Source: Spongiibacteraceae bacterium UBA5047 (GTDB lineage Bacteria > Pseudomonadota > Gammaproteobacteria > Pseudomonadales > Spongiibacteraceae). From it: 64,000 bases of DNA. The position numbers and the translations under genes were made by a program. Shown here piece after piece: positions 43,727 through 52,323 of this stretch. The stretch spans positions 10,087 through 74,086 of the forward strand of contig DIBR01000029.1 in the NCBI GenBank assembly GCA_002415025.1, written 5' to 3'. The notes under the pieces are model-generated. The model did not search any database. It saw nothing but the letters and a program-made list of their open reading frames with translations, and was not told the DNA's origin. Positions within the stretch are counted from its first letter, which is position 1, and each line of letters starts with the position of its first letter.

Positions 43727-46369
43727 ATGCTTGGCAATATTCGTTACAGTGCAACTATAGTTATTCTGCTAATACTGGCCGGTTGTCGCAGTGGCGATGG
43801 CAGCCCGCAGGGGCAGGTGAGTGTGCCGGTTGTGGCGCCCGGCACCGGCGGCGATGTGGGAGAAGTGCTGGATATCAATACTTTTTTTGCCCGCAATGTA
43901 CAGCCGTCATTAGAGTTTTGCAGAACCTGCCACGTGCCGGGAAATGTCGCTGATACCGACGAAGGTCGCGGTTTTATGCTGAGCACAAACCCCGCAGAAG
44001 ATATGGTTCTTATGCAGTCGTCTTGGGACGGACTGGGCAGGGGAGTCGCTAACAACGAAATACTGGTTCAAACTTCAGATGGCAGCGCCCGGCATACCGG
44101 CGGTACGCCCTGGTTAAGCGGGAGTGTTGCCTACCAGGCGGTTTCGACGGTTTTCGCCTGCTGGGATGACCCGGACACCTGCAGCCTGACCGATGTTGGT
44201 GAGCTTGTTGAAGCGCTGCCGTTGCTGGGCAGTGCCCGTGGCGGCCACTTCTGGGACGACTTCTGTAACGGGCTGGTAGATGGCGACGGCACACGGCTTT
44301 TTGATGATGACGGTAATTATCTGACAGCAGATCAGGCCACTGCCCGCGCCGACAACGCTGCATTACCCACTGATCCGCGCGATATGGTGCGGGCCGGAGC
44401 CAGCGACGGCAAGGCGGTGCACTTCAATGCCTTTTGGCGTGACTGCCATGCCTTTCCCGAGCTGGTCAATGAATTCCCTCACCCTGAAAATTGCGGTCAG
44501 TATCGAGCTAGTGTTGCCCGTGGCTCAATTATTATGGGCTCGCAGCCGGTTGTTGATGCTGCGGGCAAACCCTATCGCTACGGTACCCACGAGCCCTACA
44601 AAACATCTGAGCCGAGTATTTATACCGGCCGCGAAAACGTTGAAAACAAGGTGATTCGTCGCGGCACAACCTTTGCCGGCGATTCTGCACACGGTGCTGC
44701 GGCCCTGCGCGCAGAGCAGTACAACAACTTATGGCTTACCTGGGGGCTGTCGTCGCGGCCTGATAACTTCGATGAGCTGGTTGCCGAGCGTTATGGCTTT
44801 GGTCAGCCTTCACCAGAGTTTCGGTATCCCGTTATTGATTCGGCCAGTGGAGTTGACGAGACTTCGGAGTTGAGTGTCACCAACGGTGGTAGCGGCTTCC
44901 TGCCCTATGGTCTGGTGCAAACCCGCCTTGAGGATGGCACGTTTAGCGGTGAGATCAGCACCAACTGTCAGGGCTGTCACAGTGCACAAATTGGCGATCA
45001 GTTTGTTATCGGGGCCGGTGGCGCCATGCTTGACGCTACCGTGTCGTCGCGTGATTTTGCAGCTTTTGGTTCTGCCTCCGGTATCGCGATAGACCGGGCC
45101 GGGTTGGCGGGCCGTGTTCGCGGCACCAACAACGCCCAGTTCTCCAATATCACGGCGCTGTCGGGTGCCCGTACCCAACAACAATTTCAGGATGTACTGC
45201 AAAATGGCACCACCGGCACCGGTGATACCCCTGCGTGGTGGAATGTGGGGCGTCGGCCGGTGAAGTTTGTTGACGCGATGTTTCCCGGCGATGCCGTACG
45301 CGTTGACTACGCATTGTTTACGCCACTATTGACAGACAAATACGACCCCTTTCCGTACATCACCCAGGAATACGAAACCTGGGTGAACGATCATGTTCAG
45401 GATGGTGATCATTATATTATTTCGCGCAAGGCGCCCAAGTACCCACTGCCCATAGACGAAGCCCTGGCCAGACAAGGTGCGGTTCTGTTTCACACGAAAA
45501 ACCTGTGGGCCGACGGCAACGTGGTTGCCGAACCGTTTGGCGGGAACGGGTCGTGCGCCAGTTGCCACGGTGCGTATTCACCCCGCTATATCAATGATCC
45601 GGATTTTCTCGCGGACCCACGCATGGAAGGGATAGCCAGCAACGTGGTGCCCATAGATATTATTGACACTGATCGCGTGCGTTTTGCGACCTATAACCAG
45701 GGTACCAATGAAGCAAATTCCAATACCGATGTGGGGTATCCGGAAACGGCGCCCGACAGTGCGGCCCGGGCCGGTTTGAGCGATCAGGAAAATCAGGAGT
45801 TTGAAGACTGTCGCGCGCAGAATTTGCCCGGTTTGCAAAGGGACAGCCGTGGTATGGAGCGCCCCAGAGGCTACACGGCACCGCCACTCTATGGTGTGTG
45901 GGCGACCGCTCCTTATCTGCACAATGGTTCGGTGCCTAGCGTAGAAGCGTTGTTAAACTCTGATTCCCGGCCTGAAATATGGCGCAGGGTGTCTAAACCT
46001 GCGCGCACTGATCAGCGCAGTAGCGTTGTTATGGGTTATGACTATGATCTTGATCGCGCCTATGATCAGCAGGCGCTGGGTTGGAAATACGATGTGCTGG
46101 AGTGTGGCGGTAGCGATCTGCTGCCTCTCCTCGACTGCACACCACTGCAGCAGGGTAATAATCTGGATTTCTTCTTGTCCGAGTTTTACGGGGGGTTGTT
46201 GCTGGGTTGGAATATAACCAATCCGCCCACGCTCACCAACAGTGATATTGAGGCGCGAAAGATCTATAACACCAATATGTTTAGCCAGAGTAACAGTGGC
46301 CACGTATTCAGCGATGTATTAACGGCGCAGGAACGCAAGGCGGTCATTGAATACCTGAAGACCTTGTAA
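43727..46369 (+). CDS. Second triheme c-type cytochrome lipoprotein, RoxA-like
   Basis: 880 residues, paralog of the protein at 32470-35022, sharing the heme layout and the ending DVLTxxERKAxIEYLKTL. Start at ATG 43727, the first with a lipobox (LAGC, Cys20); the open frame extends to 43562 but that stretch has no signal. Heme motifs are CRTCH at 65-69, CQGCH at 414-418 and CASCH at 610-614. The core is NGSCASCHGAYSPRYINDPDFLADP and PPLYGVWATAPYLHNGSVPSV. It also carries an extra insert of about 60 residues before the third heme. Function unknown; see the first copy. Confidence 0.85.
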   Translation: MLGNIRYSATIVILLILAGCRSGDGSPQGQVSVPVVAPGTGGDVGEVLDINTFFARNVQPSLEFCRTCHVPGNVADTDEGRGFMLSTNPAEDMVLMQSSWDGLGRGVANNEILVQTSDGSARHTGGTPWLSGSVAYQAVSTVFACWDDPDTCSLTDVGELVEALPLLGSARGGHFWDDFCNGLVDGDGTRLFDDDGNYLTADQATARADNAALPTDPRDMVRAGASDGKAVHFNAFWRDCHAFPELVNEFPHPENCGQYRASVARGSIIMGSQPVVDAAGKPYRYGTHEPYKTSEPSIYTGRENVENKVIRRGTTFAGDSAHGAAALRAEQYNNLWLTWGLSSRPDNFDELVAERYGFGQPSPEFRYPVIDSASGVDETSELSVTNGGSGFLPYGLVQTRLEDGTFSGEISTNCQGCHSAQIGDQFVIGAGGAMLDATVSSRDFAAFGSASGIAIDRAGLAGRVRGTNNAQFSNITALSGARTQQQFQDVLQNGTTGTGDTPAWWNVGRRPVKFVDAMFPGDAVRVDYALFTPLLTDKYDPFPYITQEYETWVNDHVQDGDHYIISRKAPKYPLPIDEALARQGAVLFHTKNLWADGNVVAEPFGGNGSCASCHGAYSPRYINDPDFLADPRMEGIASNVVPIDIIDTDRVRFATYNQGTNEANSNTDVGYPETAPDSAARAGLSDQENQEFEDCRAQNLPGLQRDSRGMERPRGYTAPPLYGVWATAPYLHNGSVPSVEALLNSDSRPEIWRRVSKPARTDQRSSVVMGYDYDLDRAYDQQALGWKYDVLECGGSDLLPLLDCTPLQQGNNLDFFLSEFYGGLLLGWNITNPPTLTNSDIEARKIYNTNMFSQSNSGHVFSDVLTAQERKAVIEYLKTL

Positions 46370-46375
46370 ACACTG

Positions 46376-46511
46376 TCGCCTGCAGGGCAAGCTCCCACAA
46401 ACCCTCTCCCCTTGGGAGGGGGTCAGTATGAAGGAGAGCAGCATTCAGGGCTTGCAGTCAAACATGGAATCTCCCACAGACTGTCTTTGTAGGAGCCTGC
46501 TCTGCAGGCGA
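46376..46511. repeat. Inverted pair of a second REP-like element
   Basis: 24-bp elements at 46376-46399 (minus) and 46488-46511 (plus) read TGTGGGAGC... and TGTAGGAGC..., and each ends in GCAGGCGA. This pattern recalls the Pseudomonas-type REP (GTGGGAGCGGGCTTGCCCGCGA). A partial copy, TGTAGGAGCCTGC, sits at 56811-56823 and contains the stop codon of the thioesterase there. A hairpin CCCTCTCCCC-TTGGGAGGGGG lies between the two copies near 46402-46422. Confidence 0.6.
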
Positions 46512-46573
46512 ATATTCTCAGAGGGTCTTGCCGAACAACATAGAATCCCCCTCCGTGAGTCACGGCTCCCGAC

Positions 46574-46597
46574 ATAAAAAAGGCGACTTGCGTCGCC
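46574..46597 (-). terminator. Rho-independent terminator of the acyl-CoA synthetase gene
   Basis: On the minus strand a 6-bp stem (46592-46597 with 46582-46587, TTGC loop on the plus strand) is followed by a run of seven A on the plus strand, i.e. Ts in the transcript (46575-46581). It lies about 30 bp past the stop of the gene ending at 46626. Confidence 0.85.
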
Positions 46598-46625
46598 AAA
46601 GGGAAGTGTTCTTTTTGCCGGGGGT

Positions 46626-48182
46626 CTAACCAACACGCCGCTCGGTATTTTGCCAGTACGGCTCGCGCATAACCCGCTTCAGGATTTTTCCGGAAGGGTT
46701 GCGTGGAATCTCTTGCACAAATTCATAGCGTCGCGGGGTTTTGTAACTTGCCAGACGTTCCTGGCAAAACGCGATCAACTCGGCACTGGTTGCCGTAGCG
46801 TCAGGTTTCAGTACGCAAACGGCCAGTGCAGCTTCGCCAAATTTGTCGTCTGGTACGGCGATAACGGCAACGTCCTGAATACCGGGGTGGCTGAACAGGA
46901 CGTTTTCAATTTCGGCAGGGTAAATATTCTCACCACCGGAAACGATCATGTCTTTTACGCGGTCGCGAATGTAGAAAAAACCTTCATCATCGGCGTAGCC
47001 CGCATCGCCGGTGCGCAGCCAGCCATCGACCAGCGTTTCGGACGTTTTGTCCGGCTGATTCCAGTAGCCCATCATGGCAGTTGAAGAGCGAATGAGAAGC
47101 TCGCCGGTTTCTCCGCTGGCTACTTCAATACCATTGTCGTCAACCACCTTCAGCTCGGCGCCGGGCAACGGGCGGCCACAGGAGCGAAGCAAGTGCGCCT
47201 CGCCGTTGAGTGCGCGCTGGTGGTCGCTGGCCTGCAACCCCAGCACCATGCAGCTTAGTTCGGTCATGCCGTAGCCTTGAACAAAATCGCACTTGAAAAT
47301 GCCGATGGCCTGCTGCAATACCTCAATCGATATAGGCGATGCGCCGTAAGTGATGCGCTGCAGTGGCGAGAAATCATAGCGTTGAATATCCGGAACAAAG
47401 GCGAGAATGGCCTGAATCATCGCGGGCACCAGCACCGAATCGCAACTATCACTGGCGACGATGGCATCCACGATTTCCTGTGGAACAAAGTCAGCCATCA
47501 ACTGCACCTTGTAACCACTGCACAGCCAAAACAGTGCTGCGGCCAGGCCTGCCACATGGAACAGCGGCAGAGGCATAATGCCGGTGTGCCCGATCTGGCA
47601 GCGCGGCGGAATATGATTGCTCATAACGTAGCCATTGGTGAGCTGCTCGTGACCAATCATCACGCCCTTGGGCAGGCCGGTAGTACCGCTGGTGTACAGC
47701 TGAAATACTACACCATCACGGCGTCCGCTGTGGGCGGGGCGCTCACAAGGGGCGTTCAACAATGTGGCAAAATCCTGCCAGCCAGGTCGGGTGCCTTCGA
47801 GGGTGTAGCAGTGTGCAATATTGCCGGTAGCTGTACTGGCATCGGCGGCTGCGCGCAGCTCTGCATCACCGGTTACCAGCATGCTGGCGCCACAATCTTC
47901 AAGGATGAACTTTAATTCCTGAGGTGCCAGCCGGTAGTTTAAGGGCACGAGTGTCAGCTCCGCCTTCATGCAGGCGACCATCAGCATGGGATAGCGCGGG
48001 CTGTTTTTGGCGAGAACGGCAACGCGCTCACCCGCTTGCAAGCCTAGCGCCCTGAGGCCATTGGCCAGCTGGTTGCAGTGTTGGTCAAACGCGGCATAGC
48101 TCAGCACTTCGTCACCCGCCAGCAGAGCCGTGCTGGCAGGGTTGTTCAGTGCGTTGAATTCGATCATTTGCTGCATCAGCAT
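46626..48182 (-). CDS. AMP-dependent acyl-CoA synthetase (medium/long-chain type)
   Basis: Activates a carboxylic acid to its acyl-CoA via an acyl-AMP. From the Met at 48182 (AGGA about 9 bases upstream) it has 518 residues; the open frame starts at 48230. The P-loop is YTSGTTGLPKGVMIG, and the other AMP-binding motifs are GYGMTELS and GWLRTGDAGYADDEGFFYIRDRVKDMIVSGGENIYPAEIENVL. The C-terminal catalytic Lys lies in NPSGKILKRVMRE. Substrate is not predictable; the surrounding acyl-CoA dehydrogenases suggest a branched, cyclic or short/medium acyl chain (inference). It is divergent from the nitronate monooxygenase-like gene. Confidence 0.9.
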   Translation of the reverse strand: MLMQQMIEFNALNNPASTALLAGDEVLSYAAFDQHCNQLANGLRALGLQAGERVAVLAKNSPRYPMLMVACMKAELTLVPLNYRLAPQELKFILEDCGASMLVTGDAELRAAADASTATGNIAHCYTLEGTRPGWQDFATLLNAPCERPAHSGRRDGVVFQLYTSGTTGLPKGVMIGHEQLTNGYVMSNHIPPRCQIGHTGIMPLPLFHVAGLAAALFWLCSGYKVQLMADFVPQEIVDAIVASDSCDSVLVPAMIQAILAFVPDIQRYDFSPLQRITYGASPISIEVLQQAIGIFKCDFVQGYGMTELSCMVLGLQASDHQRALNGEAHLLRSCGRPLPGAELKVVDDNGIEVASGETGELLIRSSTAMMGYWNQPDKTSETLVDGWLRTGDAGYADDEGFFYIRDRVKDMIVSGGENIYPAEIENVLFSHPGIQDVAVIAVPDDKFGEAALAVCVLKPDATATSAELIAFCQERLASYKTPRRYEFVQEIPRNPSGKILKRVMREPYWQNTERRVG

Positions 48183-48436
48183 GTGGGGCGTCCTGTGTTT
48201 CGAATTATAGCTTGACCGCTTATTGTGCATTTGGGTGTGCGGGTAGAGAAGGGCGCTCCACGTCAGCCCTTGTCATTCGGCGCCATAGGCTTGTTCGGGC
48301 CAGAACGTTATGTATCCACTATCTTTACGCCATAGCTGACGCGCATGGACAAGCACTGACGCCCGCAGACCTGTCGCTGGTTGTGCGCTTTGTCCTACAG
48401 TTGTGACCATGACATCAGGCAGTTTGAGACCTTTAC
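48183..48436. promoter_or_regulatory. Divergent control region with a third GTCA-type direct repeat
   Basis: 254-bp spacer between the acyl-CoA synthetase and the flavoprotein gene. GTCAG (48262) and GTCAT (48272) are 10 bp apart, like the half-sites of the shared element at 24489 and 57952, but the upstream AT-rich 19-mer is missing. Only a weak additional example. Confidence 0.4.
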
Positions 48437-49471
48437 ATGATTCGCACGCGCATTACCGAGCTTTTGGAGATAGAGCATCCGATTATTCAGGGTGGAATGA
48501 TGGCCGTCGGTCTGGCGGAGCTGGCCTCTGCTGTGTCTAATGCCGGCGGTCTCGGCATTATTACCGCACTCACGCAGCCAACGCCTGAACAATTGCGTCA
48601 GGAAATACAGCGTTGCCGGAGCATGACCCAAAAGCCGTTTGGCGTAAACCTGACGCTGTTGCCGACAATCACTCCGGTTCCCTACGACGAGTACGTGCAG
48701 GTTATTATTGACGAAGGTATAAAAATCGTTGAAACCGCCGGCCGTAGTCCGGAGCAATATATGCCGGCCTTCAACGCAGCCGGTGTTAAAGTGCTGCACA
48801 AATGTACCTCGGTTCGACATGCGCTTAAAGCCGAGGCAATTGGCTGTGCTGCAGCCAGTGTCGATGGCTTTGAATGTGCCGGTCATCCCGGCGAAGACGA
48901 TGTACCCAACCTCGTGTTGCTGCCTTGTGCCGCAGCAAAGCTCAGTATTCCCATGATAGCCTCTGGCGGTATTGGCAACGGTCAGGGTTTGGCCGCAGCG
49001 CTGGCGCTGGGCGCCGACGCCGTGAACATGGGGACGCGTTTTGTGGCCACCCGGGAGGCACCGGTGCACGACAATGTTAAGCAAATGATGGTGCAGAGTA
49101 ACGAGCTGGATACCGCCCTGATATTCAGAACGCTCAGAAACACAGCACGCATATACAAGAACAGTATCGCAAAAGAAGTGCTCAGTATTGAGGGCAAACC
49201 CGGCGATACCGATTTTGGCGAATTGCAGCATTTGGTTGCGGGACAGCGCGGACGCGAAAATGTGCTTAATAAGGGTGACACCGACGACGGCGTTTGGACA
49301 GCAGGACTTGTGATGGGCCTGATTGACGATGTGCCCAGCTGCGCCGAGCTTATCAATCGAATGGTTGCGGAGGCTGAGCAGATTATCGCTACCCGGTTGG
49401 CGGGAATGTTGTCGGGCCGAACCGAGCTTTCTGTTTCGGAAGAGCCTGCCCCGGCTACAGTGGCGGTCTAG
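48437..49471 (+). CDS. Nitronate monooxygenase / NPD-like flavoprotein
   Basis: FMN-dependent TIM-barrel enzyme of 344 residues in the nitronate monooxygenase and enoyl-ACP reductase II-like family. It has the N-terminal TRITELLEIEHPIIQGGMM and LASAVSNAGGLGIITA, the central CTSVRHALKAEAIGCAAASVDGFECAGHPGEDD, and the FMN phosphate site IASGGIGNGQGLAAALALGADAVNMGTRF. In lipid-degrading operons such proteins often act as 2-enoyl- or 2-oxo-related flavin enzymes, so nitronate oxidation is not assured. It is followed 3 bp later by a hotdog protein, so an operon is likely. Confidence 0.88.
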   Translation: MIRTRITELLEIEHPIIQGGMMAVGLAELASAVSNAGGLGIITALTQPTPEQLRQEIQRCRSMTQKPFGVNLTLLPTITPVPYDEYVQVIIDEGIKIVETAGRSPEQYMPAFNAAGVKVLHKCTSVRHALKAEAIGCAAASVDGFECAGHPGEDDVPNLVLLPCAAAKLSIPMIASGGIGNGQGLAAALALGADAVNMGTRFVATREAPVHDNVKQMMVQSNELDTALIFRTLRNTARIYKNSIAKEVLSIEGKPGDTDFGELQHLVAGQRGRENVLNKGDTDDGVWTAGLVMGLIDDVPSCAELINRMVAEAEQIIATRLAGMLSGRTELSVSEEPAPATVAV

Positions 49472-49474
49472 TAC

Positions 49475-49921
49475 GTGAAAACCATTTCGCTGCAGGCGAA
49501 CCCCGAACTGGAATTAGCCTGGCGTCAGTTGGGCGACAGTATCGTTACCTTTTACTTTGAAAAAGCGCGGGTGGAATACCTGGAGTCGCTGGCGAAAACC
49601 ATTGCCATGCGCAGTTCGTCCTGGGTGCAGGCCTCCCTCCACCTCGATTATCTGGGTAGTTACATCGGCAACTGTGATTCCACGGTAGATATGTCGGTTA
49701 CCAAAGTGGGGAATACGTCTTTTACCCTGAGTTTCAGGTTGTATCAGCAGGGAGATCTGCGTGTGACCGGAAACTGTGTATTGGTGAATATTGATCACAG
49801 CAGTAACCGGCCGGCACAGCTGTCGAGTCTGCAACGACAAGTGTTGGATCGAGAGGTTCTGAGCTTCTATCGCATGCAGGATGCCAGCCATAAGGCTGTC
49901 GGTCAGGCTCACAACGATTAA
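49475..49921 (+). CDS. 4HBT-like hotdog thioesterase-fold protein lacking the usual catalytic Asp
   Basis: 148 residues, related to the thioesterase at 56413-56814 (both contain VEY, SSWV, SFT and a hotdog core). The segment FYFEKARVEYLESLAKTIA matches the 4HBT family, but the active-site loop, which in the paralog reads SETDALGHINN, here reads NPELELAWRQLGDS. By hand alignment the catalytic Asp aligns with Leu and the His with Gln. It begins 3 bp after the flavoprotein gene and its stop lies in front of an acyl-CoA dehydrogenase, so an operon is likely. It may be a non-catalytic or altered-mechanism member. Confidence 0.75.
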   Translation: MKTISLQANPELELAWRQLGDSIVTFYFEKARVEYLESLAKTIAMRSSSWVQASLHLDYLGSYIGNCDSTVDMSVTKVGNTSFTLSFRLYQQGDLRVTGNCVLVNIDHSSNRPAQLSSLQRQVLDREVLSFYRMQDASHKAVGQAHND

Positions 49922-49952
49922 CGACGAACGGGAACCCCAAAGAGATGAATGT

Positions 49953-51158
49953 ATGTCGGTAGCGAGTGATCAGGAGTTGGAAAAGTTTCGTCTTGAGGTG
50001 CGCGCATTTCTTGAGACGGCACCTACGGAAAGTATTCTGGAGGCGGGGCGTAAAACGACCAGTGTGTTTGCTCCCTTTGCGCCGACCATGGCCTGGCAAA
50101 AGATTTTGTCTGACAAGGGCTGGGTAGCGCCGTCATGGCCGAAGGAGTTTGGCGGTACCGGCTGGGATGTGCAGCAGCGCTATATATTTGCCGAGGAATA
50201 CAATCGCCTGTGTTTGCCGCCGTTGTTACCACAAAACCTGCAAATGGTAGGCCCGGCTGTTATCGGTTTTGGCAGTGATCAACAGAAGGCCGAATTGCTG
50301 CCGCGTATGTTGTCGGGCGAAGATTTCTGGTGTCAGGGCTATTCCGAGCCCGGAGCCGGTTCGGACCTGGCCTCTCTAAAATGTCGCGCCGATAAAGATG
50401 GCGGTGACTACGTCCTGAACGGTAGTAAAACCTGGACAACTTATGCACACCACGCCAATAAAATGTTCGCGTTGGTGCGCACAAGCAGTGAGGGTAAGCC
50501 GCAGCGAGGCATTACTTTCCTGTTGCTCGACATGAATTTGCCCGGTATGGAAGTCAGGCCGATCATTGGCCTGGACGGCTGCCCGGAACAATGTGAAGTG
50601 TTCTTTAGCGATGTGCGGGTGCCTCAATGCAACCGGGTCGGGAATGAGAACGAAGGCTGGAGTGTTGCCAAGTACGTACTTGAATTTGAGCGTGGTGGCA
50701 GCACCTTTGCGCCCTGGCTAAACCCTGCGCTTGAGCGCTTGCGTCAGCAGTGTGGCAAACCGCTGAGTGCACAGGGTGAGAGGCTGATTGATGACCCGCA
50801 TATTCGACGTCGGCTGGCAGCGTTGGAAGTTGATATTCAGGCGGTTGAACATACCGAGAAGCGTGTGAATGCCAGCCTTAAACACGGGGAGAATCCCGGC
50901 CCCATGGCTTCGTTGATCAAAATCATGGGCAGTGAAGTGATGCAGTCTTTTTCGGAGTTGCAGCTGGATGTTGCCGGCCTCGATGCTTTGCCGGTGCAGC
51001 GTGAGGCGCTGGAGATAGGCGCAACGCCCGGTGACATTGTGCCAGAGGCGCACAGCTTGGCGATGCCATACTATTTGAACACGCGTGCAGCATCCATTTA
51101 TGCCGGATCTAACGAAGTACAACGCAGCCTGTTAGCCAAAGCCGTACTGGGTTTGTAG
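49953..51158 (+). CDS. Acyl-CoA dehydrogenase (first of an adjacent pair)
   Basis: 401 residues from ATG 49953 (an upstream frame to 49881 overlaps the hotdog gene and was dropped). Motifs include KGWVAPSWPKEFGGTGWDVQQRYIFAEEYNR, FAD-site YSEPGAGSDLASLKCRADKDGG, FFSDVRVPQCNRVGNENEGW and the C-terminal YAGSNEVQRSLLAKAVLGL. The length and the WPKEFGGTGW block fit the ACAD group in which two different subunits are encoded side by side, as in steroid-type FadE pairs. The partner gene starts 41 bp downstream. Substrate unknown; a heteromeric complex is a good guess (inference). Confidence 0.9.
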   Translation: MSVASDQELEKFRLEVRAFLETAPTESILEAGRKTTSVFAPFAPTMAWQKILSDKGWVAPSWPKEFGGTGWDVQQRYIFAEEYNRLCLPPLLPQNLQMVGPAVIGFGSDQQKAELLPRMLSGEDFWCQGYSEPGAGSDLASLKCRADKDGGDYVLNGSKTWTTYAHHANKMFALVRTSSEGKPQRGITFLLLDMNLPGMEVRPIIGLDGCPEQCEVFFSDVRVPQCNRVGNENEGWSVAKYVLEFERGGSTFAPWLNPALERLRQQCGKPLSAQGERLIDDPHIRRRLAALEVDIQAVEHTEKRVNASLKHGENPGPMASLIKIMGSEVMQSFSELQLDVAGLDALPVQREALEIGATPGDIVPEAHSLAMPYYLNTRAASIYAGSNEVQRSLLAKAVLGL

Positions 51159-51199
51159 CGGCGCAACATCGATCAGGGCATTTTATTCCGGGACTTTCT

Positions 51200-52303
51200 A
51201 TGCAATTTCAATACAACGAAGAACAGGCACTGTTTAAAGACAGCCTGAAAAAATTTGTCGACGACAATTATGCCTACGAATCGCGTTGCAAGCTGGTTGA
51301 CTCTGCCCAGGGCTATTCCGAGGCGCACTGGCAGAAACTTGCCGAGCTTGGCGTTCTGGGCTTGCCCTTTGCGGAAGAGTACGGCGGCTTCGCCGGTGAT
51401 TTGCCCTTTCTGACAGCCGTTGCGGAAGAGTTTGGTCGAGGCTTGGTGGTTGAGCCTTTTTTCTCCACGGTAGTACTGGCAGGGCAGCTACTGGCCAGCG
51501 CAGCCCCTGATTCGATCAAGACCGAGCTGCTTCCCAAGGTCGCCGATGGCACTTTGAAATTGGCCTTGGCCTGGGAGGAGCGGGGCAGCCGCGGCAATCC
51601 CGGGCGAACGGATTGTACTGTGGTCGACAAGGGTGACAGAGCGATCTTGCAAGGCGAAAAACTGGCCGTGTTAGGGGGTGGTTCCGCAGACGCCATGCTG
51701 GTTACCGCACGAACGGATGAGGGCAAGTTGGCTCTGTTGTTGGTGAATGCCGGTGTTCCGGGCTTGACGATCAAGCCCTATGCCCTAGTTAACGGAAGTC
51801 GCGGGGCAACACTCAGCTTTAGCGACGTAGAAGCCACTGTGTTGCAAACAGATGCACTAGCCCTTGTGCAAGCATGCCTGGATCGTGCGCTTATCGTGTT
51901 GTGTGCCGAAGCATTGGGTGCGATGGATGCCTTGATGGCCAATACGCTGGAATACAGCAAAACCCGTCAACAGTTTGGTTTGCCCATTGCGGCTTTTCAG
52001 GCACTGCAACATCGCATGGCAGATATGTATATAGCGTGTGAGAAAACCCGCTCATTGCTCTGGGCAGCGATTCAGGCAGACGCGCAGGGCGACTGTCGCC
52101 GCGCCGCCTCGGTATTGAAAGCAGAGGTCGGCAGCGGTGGCCGTTATGTCGGGCAGCAAGCCATACAGTTGCACGGTGGCATTGGCATGACGGACGAATT
52201 GAATGTGGGAGCTCACTTCAAGCTATTAACGCAGATAGATATTTTATGCGGTAATCGCGATTTTCATTTGCAGCGATTGTCGGACCTGGCCGAGGTTCAT
52301 TGA
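51200..52303 (+). CDS. Acyl-CoA dehydrogenase (second of an adjacent pair)
   Basis: 367 residues, start ATG 51200. It begins MQFQYNEEQALFKDSLKKFVDDNYAYESRCK, has LGLPFAEEYGGFAGD near the FAD domain and the C-terminal IQLHGGIGMTDELNVGAHFKLLTQIDILCGN. The FAD-binding signature (normally xxPxAGSD) reads AWEERGSRGNPG here and is weak, as expected for the second subunit of a heteromeric ACAD. With the gene before it this probably makes one enzyme (inference). AraC regulator 52324-53358 lies on the opposite strand after it. Confidence 0.88.
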   Translation: MQFQYNEEQALFKDSLKKFVDDNYAYESRCKLVDSAQGYSEAHWQKLAELGVLGLPFAEEYGGFAGDLPFLTAVAEEFGRGLVVEPFFSTVVLAGQLLASAAPDSIKTELLPKVADGTLKLALAWEERGSRGNPGRTDCTVVDKGDRAILQGEKLAVLGGGSADAMLVTARTDEGKLALLLVNAGVPGLTIKPYALVNGSRGATLSFSDVEATVLQTDALALVQACLDRALIVLCAEALGAMDALMANTLEYSKTRQQFGLPIAAFQALQHRMADMYIACEKTRSLLWAAIQADAQGDCRRAASVLKAEVGSGGRYVGQQAIQLHGGIGMTDELNVGAHFKLLTQIDILCGNRDFHLQRLSDLAEVH

Positions 52304-52323
52304 ATGCCTGCCTCGCGGGCGAG

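Noticed and set aside
47277..47915. 212-aa plus-strand ORF opposite the acyl-CoA synthetase
   Set aside because: Shadow; the minus strand carries conserved AMP-binding motifs.
48395..49231. 278-aa minus-strand ORF opposite the flavoprotein gene
   Set aside because: No signal or family sense; the plus frame has clear FMN motifs, so it is a shadow.
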